Shown: positions 4,797 through 8,385 of the stretch, one piece after another
Layout: each line of letters opens with the position of its first letter
Numbering within the stretch: position 1 is the stretch's first letter
Source: Avidehalobacter sp964569265
GTDB lineage: Bacteria > Bacillota > Dehalobacteriia > UBA4068 > UBA4997
Reading direction: 5' to 3'
Length of the DNA stretch: 8,385 bases
Assembly: GCA_964569265.1 (NCBI GenBank)
Contig: CAZMTO010000042.1
Location: 1 to 8,385, forward strand
Notes under the pieces: model-generated
Seen by the model: only the letters and a program-made list of their open reading frames with translations
Databases searched by the model: none
What the model was told of the DNA's origin: nothing
Position numbers and translations under genes: made by a program

Positions 4797-5801
4797 ATGA
4801 TTGTTGATGTGGCCGCCATAAGTGCGGGGTTGGTAGTGTTTTTAATTATTATTGTAGGTGTTGTGGTGTTGTCTTTTGTGCCGGTAGGGCTGTGGATTTC
4901 TGCGCTGGCTGCCGGTGTAAAGGTTGGCATTGTAGATCTTATCGGTATGCGCCTGCGCCGTGTATCGCCGGCAAAAATTGTTAACCCCTTGATAAAGGCG
5001 GAAAAGGCCGGGTTAGACGTAAATGTTACCCAGTTAGAAGCTCATTATCTGGCGGGCGGCAATGTAGACCGCGTGGTAAATGCGCTTATTGCTGCCGAAC
5101 GTGCCAATATACCGCTGGCGTTTGAACGTGCCGCTGCTATTGACCTGGCCGGCCGTGATGTTCTGGATGCCGTACAGATGAGTGTAAACCCCAAGGTTAT
5201 TGAAACCCCCGTGGTTGCCGCTATGGCTAAAAACGGTATCGAAGTGAGATCCAGAGCGCGTGTTACCGTGCGTGCCAATATTGACCGACTGGTTGGCGGT
5301 GCCGGTGAAGAAACCATTATTGCCCGTGTCGGCGAAGGTATTGTAACTACTGTAGGCTCCAGCGATTCTCATAAAACAGTGCTGGAAAATCCCGATATGA
5401 TCTCTAAAACCGTGTTGGCCAAAGGTCTGGATACCGGCACGGCGTTTGAAATCCTTTCTATTGATATTGCCGACGTTGATGTTGGGCGTAACATCGGTGC
5501 TAAATTGCAGGCAGACCAGGCCGAAGCAGATAAGCAGATTGCACAGGCCAAAGCCGAAGAACGCCGTGCAATGGCGGTAGCGCAGGAACAGGAACGCATT
5601 GCGGAAATTCAGGCTATGCGTGCCAAAGTGGTAGAAGCCGAAGCGCAGGTACCGTTGGCTATGGCCGAAGCCTTTAGAAACGGCAATTTGGGCGTTATGG
5701 ATTATTATAATATGATGAATGTTCAGGCCGATACCAAAATGCGCGAGGGTATATCCGGCAGCGGCAAGGCATCTGCCGGCAACGACGATAACACTAAATA
5801 A
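4797..5801 (+). CDS. floA: Flotillin-like protein FloA (SPFH/YqfA family)
   Basis: FloA oligomerises in the inner leaflet of the membrane and organises functional membrane microdomains (lipid-raft-like foci). The 334 residues match B. subtilis YqfA/FloA (331). Residues 5-38 form a hydrophobic stretch broken by Pro29, the membrane hairpin. The conserved body follows, with KVGIVDLIGMRLRRV (42-56) and, near its end, GEGIVTTVGSSDSHKTVLENP. Residues about 236-285 are an Ala/Glu/Gln/Lys-rich coiled coil used for oligomerisation, and DYYNMMN starts at 302. GGAGG (4785-4789) is seven bases before this ATG. A TTG one codon earlier (4794) is also in frame but would be only four bases from the ribosome binding site. 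The upstream NfeD protease is its usual partner. Confidence 0.95.
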   Translation: MIVDVAAISAGLVVFLIIIVGVVVLSFVPVGLWISALAAGVKVGIVDLIGMRLRRVSPAKIVNPLIKAEKAGLDVNVTQLEAHYLAGGNVDRVVNALIAAERANIPLAFERAAAIDLAGRDVLDAVQMSVNPKVIETPVVAAMAKNGIEVRSRARVTVRANIDRLVGGAGEETIIARVGEGIVTTVGSSDSHKTVLENPDMISKTVLAKGLDTGTAFEILSIDIADVDVGRNIGAKLQADQAEADKQIAQAKAEERRAMAVAQEQERIAEIQAMRAKVVEAEAQVPLAMAEAFRNGNLGVMDYYNMMNVQADTKMREGISGSGKASAGNDDNTK

Positions 5802-5818
5802 GCCAAAGCGGTGATATT

Positions 5819-6463
5819 ATGGAACAACTTTTAGTATTGCTGGTTTTATGGTTTGTTATTGATATTTTGGGCGGCAACAGCAAAAACCCCAACAAAAATA
5901 AAAACCGCAGCAGTAAGGAAGAATTGCAGCAAAGGCAGTTAGAAGATTTGCACCGCAGCCAACAGGCTGAGCGTCGGGTTGCGGCTAACAGGCGCCGTAT
6001 GCAGCAGCAAAACCGCCCGCAGACAAAAACCATTGTGTTTGGCGATTTGGGTGATTTCTTCCGCGAATTTGCCGATTTGATGAACGATGAAGCCCCGGCA
6101 TCCCAGCCGGAAGCTACACCGGCCGAAGCAGAGCAGCGCCCGGCCTTTAGCGAAATGACTAAAGAGGATATTGCCCGCCGAAAGCGCGAGCTTAGAGAAA
6201 AGCGCAGCCACAGGCTAAACCGGGCTAAACCGGCGGTGGCAATGCCTGCCGATGATGAGTGTGAATACTGCACGGGAGAAGCCGAGATAGAATCGACCAT
6301 AACCAGGCGCAGCGCGCCGGCCAAGACGATAGTGCTGGACGAAAACCGCAATACCCGTGATGTGGCGGCGGCCTGCCGGGAATTGCAGCTTAACCCCCTG
6401 CAACAGGCGGTGGTGTGGGCCGAGGTTTTGGATAAACCGCTGGCACTGCGTAAGCGCCGTTAA
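5819..6463 (+). CDS. Membrane-anchored charged protein of unknown function, third gene of the nfeD–floA cluster
   Basis: I do not recognise a named family. The 214-residue protein begins with one hydrophobic helix (about 3-17) with no obvious cleavage site. Next come an Asn/Lys-rich linker (19-31) and a Gln/Arg-rich helical, probably coiled-coil part (33-66). KTIVFGDLGDFF (70-81) is echoed by KTIVLDE (169-175). A CxxC pair (Cys148, Cys151) lies in an acidic stretch. The end, LNPLQQAVVWAEVLDKPLALRKRR, looks like a conserved C-terminal motif I associate with short Bacillota proteins of unknown role. It is a probable single-span membrane protein with a basic cytoplasmic part. It starts 17 bases after floA with only a weak ribosome binding site (GGTGAT), suggesting coupling to floA, and is closed by a terminator. 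A role with FloA is inferred from position only. Confidence 0.8.
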   Translation: MEQLLVLLVLWFVIDILGGNSKNPNKNKNRSSKEELQQRQLEDLHRSQQAERRVAANRRRMQQQNRPQTKTIVFGDLGDFFREFADLMNDEAPASQPEATPAEAEQRPAFSEMTKEDIARRKRELREKRSHRLNRAKPAVAMPADDECEYCTGEAEIESTITRRSAPAKTIVLDENRNTRDVAAACRELQLNPLQQAVVWAEVLDKPLALRKRR

Positions 6464-6474
6464 AATTTACAACC

Positions 6475-6507
6475 AAAAGCGTCGATGCGATAGCACCGGC
6501 GCTTTTT
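6475..6507 (+). terminator. Rho-independent terminator after the floA cluster
   Basis: AAAAGCGTCG (6475-6484) pairs with CGGCGCTTTT (6497-6506), with one T·G wobble and a 12-base loop, and ends in a T-run. It follows the 5819 gene by 11 bases and separates it from gltX. Confidence 0.82.
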
Positions 6508-6553
6508 ACTTTGGCGGTATGCCCCATAGGTTGGCGCTAAAATTGTTTGGTAC

Positions 6554-6582
6554 TTGTAAGCCGATAAAAAATGTGCTATTAT
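6554..6582 (+). promoter_or_regulatory. Predicted promoter of gltX
   Basis: TTGTAA (6554-6559) is followed after 17 bases by TATTAT (6577-6582), with an extended -10 TGC (6574-6576). The stretch ATGTGCTAT is identical to the que promoter -10 region. The start would be near 6589, giving a leader of about 70 bases. Confidence 0.7.
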
Positions 6583-6614
6583 AAAGGGTACTGAAAAAGA
6601 TACAGAAAAAAAGC

Positions 6615-6640
6615 AAAATTGCTGCCCCGGCGGCAGTTTT
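6615..6640 (+). promoter_or_regulatory. Hairpin with U-tail in the gltX leader
   Basis: AAAATTGCTGC (6615-6625) pairs with GCGGCAGTTTT (6630-6640), with wobbles, around a 4-base loop, and ends in TTTT six bases before the TGGAGG ribosome binding site. It is inside the leader, downstream of the predicted promoter, so it is either an attenuator-like terminator or a structure near the ribosome binding site. No T-box specifier arrangement is visible. Confidence 0.55.
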
Positions 6641-6658
6641 AATATTGGAGGTTTAACT

Positions 6659-8107
6659 ATGACTAACACATTAAAAACGCGTTTTGCTCCGTCTCCCACG
6701 GGCTTTATGCACATTGGTAACCTGCGCACGGCGCTTTATGCCTGGTTGCTGGCACGTCACAGCGGCGGCAAATTTATTCTGCGTATAGAAGATACCGACC
6801 AGGAGCGTCTGGTGGAGGGCGCGGTAGACGTAATTATGGATACCCTGCGTGTTACCGGGCTGGATTACGATGAAGGCCCCGGTGTAGGCGGAGACAACGG
6901 CCCCTATGTGCAAAGTGAGCGCAAGGATATTTATCGCAAATATGCCGAACAGCTTGTAGCTGAGGACAAGGCTTATTACTGCTTTTGTACGCCGGAGCGT
7001 TTGGCATCGCTGCACGACGAAAACGGTTTGGGTGGTTACGACCGCCACTGCCGCAATTTGTCGGCTGATGAGGTTGCAGCGCATATGGCTGCCGGTGAGC
7101 CTTATGTTATCCGCCAAAAGCTGCCGCTGGAGGGCACCACATCTTATGTAGACGAAGTTTTTGGCGAAATTGTAATGGATAACGCCGAAATGCAGGATCA
7201 GGTGCTGTTAAAGGCCGATGGCTACCCCACCTACAATTTTGCGCACGTTATCGACGATTATCTGATGGGGGTAACTCACGTGGTACGCGGCAGCGAATAC
7301 CTGACATCTACCCCCAAGTATGTGCTTTTGTACGATGCTTTTGGCTGGGAACGCCCGCATTATGTACATTTGCCGCTGCTTATGGGCCGTGGCGAAGACG
7401 GTAAAATTGCCAAGCTTTCCAAGCGTCACGGTGCGGTAAGTTTTCAGGAGCTGGTGGCCGCCGGTTACCTGCCGCAGGCTATTTTAAACTACATTGCCCT
7501 GCTGGGCTGGTGCCCCAAGGGTAATAATCAGGAAATTTTTACGCTGGACGAGCTTAAAGCCGAATTTTCGGTTGATGCTATCAGTAAATCGCCGTCGGTA
7601 TTTGACTACGATAAACTGAACTGGTTTAATTCGGAATATATAAAGGCGATGAGTGCCGAGGTTTTTGCGGCGGCGGTTTGCCCCAAATTGGCGGAAATTT
7701 GCCCCGATAACGTAGATTTGGACAAGCTGGCGGCTTTGCTGCACACCCGTGTAAACACCCTTAATGAAGTGGTGGAAAAGGTAGATTTTATTGCCGAACG
7801 CCTGCCTGTGGATCCTGAGCTGTATACCAACAAAAAGAACAAAACCACACCGGAGCTTTGCACCGCCATTTTGACCGATATTCTGCCGGAATTGGCCAAT
7901 GCACCGGTTTGGGCCAACGATGAACTTTTTGCTCTGCTTAAAGCCTTTGCCGAAAAAACCGGCTATAAAAGCGGCGCAGTAATGTGGGCAGTGCGCGTTG
8001 CCTTGGCGCGCAAGGCCGTTACCCCCGGCGGTGCCACCGAACTGTTAGAGGTTTTGGGGAGGGATGAAGCGATAGCCAGGATTGAAGAAGCTATTAACCG
8101 GAATTGA
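6659..8107 (+). CDS. gltX: Glutamyl-tRNA synthetase
   Basis: GltX charges tRNA-Glu (and, in bacteria using the amidotransferase route, tRNA-Gln) with glutamate in the cytoplasm. The 482-residue protein is a full-length class I synthetase. The HIGH motif is HIGN (18-21) in FAPSPTGFMHIGNLRTALY, and the KMSKS motif is KLSKR (252-256). Cys108-x-Cys110 with His130/Cys131 in YDRHCR resemble the zinc-binding insert. The tRNA acceptor-binding domain and a helical anticodon-binding C-terminal half (from about residue 320) are present. It is therefore not the short GluQ-RS that modifies queuosine, despite the nearby que genes. TGGAGG (6646-6651) precedes the ATG. The final codons CGG AAT TGA lie inside an E-type repeat fragment, so the repeat supplies the stop codon. 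Confidence 0.97.
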   Translation: MTNTLKTRFAPSPTGFMHIGNLRTALYAWLLARHSGGKFILRIEDTDQERLVEGAVDVIMDTLRVTGLDYDEGPGVGGDNGPYVQSERKDIYRKYAEQLVAEDKAYYCFCTPERLASLHDENGLGGYDRHCRNLSADEVAAHMAAGEPYVIRQKLPLEGTTSYVDEVFGEIVMDNAEMQDQVLLKADGYPTYNFAHVIDDYLMGVTHVVRGSEYLTSTPKYVLLYDAFGWERPHYVHLPLLMGRGEDGKIAKLSKRHGAVSFQELVAAGYLPQAILNYIALLGWCPKGNNQEIFTLDELKAEFSVDAISKSPSVFDYDKLNWFNSEYIKAMSAEVFAAAVCPKLAEICPDNVDLDKLAALLHTRVNTLNEVVEKVDFIAERLPVDPELYTNKKNKTTPELCTAILTDILPELANAPVWANDELFALLKAFAEKTGYKSGAVMWAVRVALARKAVTPGGATELLEVLGRDEAIARIEEAINRN

Positions 8108-8116
8108 CAATAGCGG
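8098..8116 (+). repeat. E-type repeat fragment overlapping the gltX stop
   Basis: These 19 bases (CCGGAATTGACAATAGCGG) are identical to the left ends of E2 (222-240) and E5 (8353-8371). After two bases another E element (E4) begins, so this is probably the remnant of an E2-type left arm. Confidence 0.8.
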
Positions 8117-8118
8117 CT

Positions 8119-8243
8119 CCAGAAGGGACAACTGCACACCATCTGCGGTGTCATATAATTTTTCGCTTGTCGGCGTACTATAAGTACGCCTCCGGCGACT
8201 CAAAATTCTATTCCTTGCATCTGGCGCACATTTGCCCTTCTGG
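8119..8243 (+). repeat. E-type palindromic repeat, full-length copy E4
   Basis: This 125-bp element has nearly the same ends as E3 (CCAGAAGGGACAACTG and TTTGCCCTTCTGG) but a different centre. Its hairpin GGCGTACT/AGTACGCC (about 8171-8190) is the one found in E2. The inner arms ATA-AATTTT-type (8153-8163) and CAAAATTCTAT (8201-8211) are complementary to each other, as the different bases at the same place in E3 also are. The right flank TATTCTAATAAAGG matches that of E3. Confidence 0.85.
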
Positions 8244-8277
8244 TATTCTAATAAAGGTTAGCTATAATTCCTGCTAC

Positions 8278-8350
8278 AAAAGCCGCGCCGCAGGGCGTAT
8301 ATAGGGCGGTGGGTGGGAATAGATTAAACCCACTTTAGCGCGGCTTTTTA
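8278..8350 (+). repeat. P-type palindromic repeat, copy P4; probable gltX terminator
   Basis: AAAAGCCGCGC (8278-8288) pairs with GCGCGGCTTTT (8338-8348), followed by a T and A. The core is the same as in P1, with a small change (ATTAAACCCAC for ATAAGACCCAC). It is the first strong GC stem with a T-tail after gltX and could end that transcript, though it is about 170 bases downstream of the stop. That role is inferred. Confidence 0.8.
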
Positions 8351-8352
8351 GA

Positions 8353-8385
8353 CCGGAATTGACAATAGCGGCACATCTACTTTGT
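8353..8385 (+). repeat. E-type repeat, copy E5, cut by the window end
   Basis: All 33 bases are identical to 222-254 (left arm of E2). As with P1 followed by E1, it begins three bases after the end of a P element, so the P-then-E order is repeated on both sides of the gene block. Confidence 0.85.

Noticed and set aside
6589..6658. T-box riboswitch in the gltX leader
   Set aside because: The leader is only about 70 bases long and shows no T-box sequence or specifier stem.
6659..8107. GluQ-RS, which glutamylates queuosine, suggested by the neighbouring que genes
   Set aside because: The protein is full length (482 residues) with the C-terminal anticodon-binding half; GluQ-RS lacks that half and is near 300 residues.
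8104..8304. Open reading frame of 66 codons starting with TTG at the end of gltX
   Set aside because: It overlaps the gltX stop, lies inside E4 and P4, and has no ribosome binding site.

Overview
The window looks like chromosomal DNA of a Bacillota (Firmicutes) bacterium: about half G+C, strong AGGAGG-type ribosome binding sites, Rho-independent terminators, a preQ1-I riboswitch, and an NfeD–FloA pair like Bacillus yqeZ–yqfA. The codon style and the intergenic repeats make me think of Negativicutes such as Phascolarctobacterium, but that is a guess. A run of ten N at 2611-2620 shows that this is a draft or scaffolded assembly. All recognised genes are on the + strand.

Layout. (1) 1-620 has no credible gene. 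It is a patchwork of two intergenic repeat families, called E and P here. E elements (about 66-128 bp) are long imperfect palindromes. P elements (about 65-76 bp) have GC-rich complementary ends around a nearly invariant G-rich core. (2) 633-3279 is the queuosine-precursor operon: promoter, preQ1-I aptamer, terminator, then queD, queE, queC, queF and an operon terminator. Together the four enzymes convert dihydroneopterin triphosphate to preQ1: QueD makes carboxytetrahydropterin, QueE carboxydeazaguanine, QueC preQ0 and QueF preQ1. The riboswitch can close the feedback loop by sensing the end product. The end of queC is damaged by the N gap. (3) 3317-6507 holds a membrane cluster: a secreted or membrane NfeD-type ClpP-class protease (3372), flotillin FloA (its own promoter at 4712), and an unidentified membrane-anchored, highly charged protein (5819), closed by a terminator. 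(4) 6554-8107 is gltX (glutamyl-tRNA synthetase) with its own promoter and a leader hairpin. (5) 8098-8385 returns to the E/P repeats in the same orientation; an E fragment supplies the gltX stop codon.

The coding part is conventional. The less ordinary material is the E/P repeat system: two structured families in mixed arrays on both sides of a 7.5 kb housekeeping block, with signs of base-pair conservation in E and an invariant core with four G-tracts in P. Secondary points of interest are a possible pairing between the riboswitch loop and the queD ribosome binding site, the third gene of the NfeD–FloA cluster, and the gltX leader hairpin.
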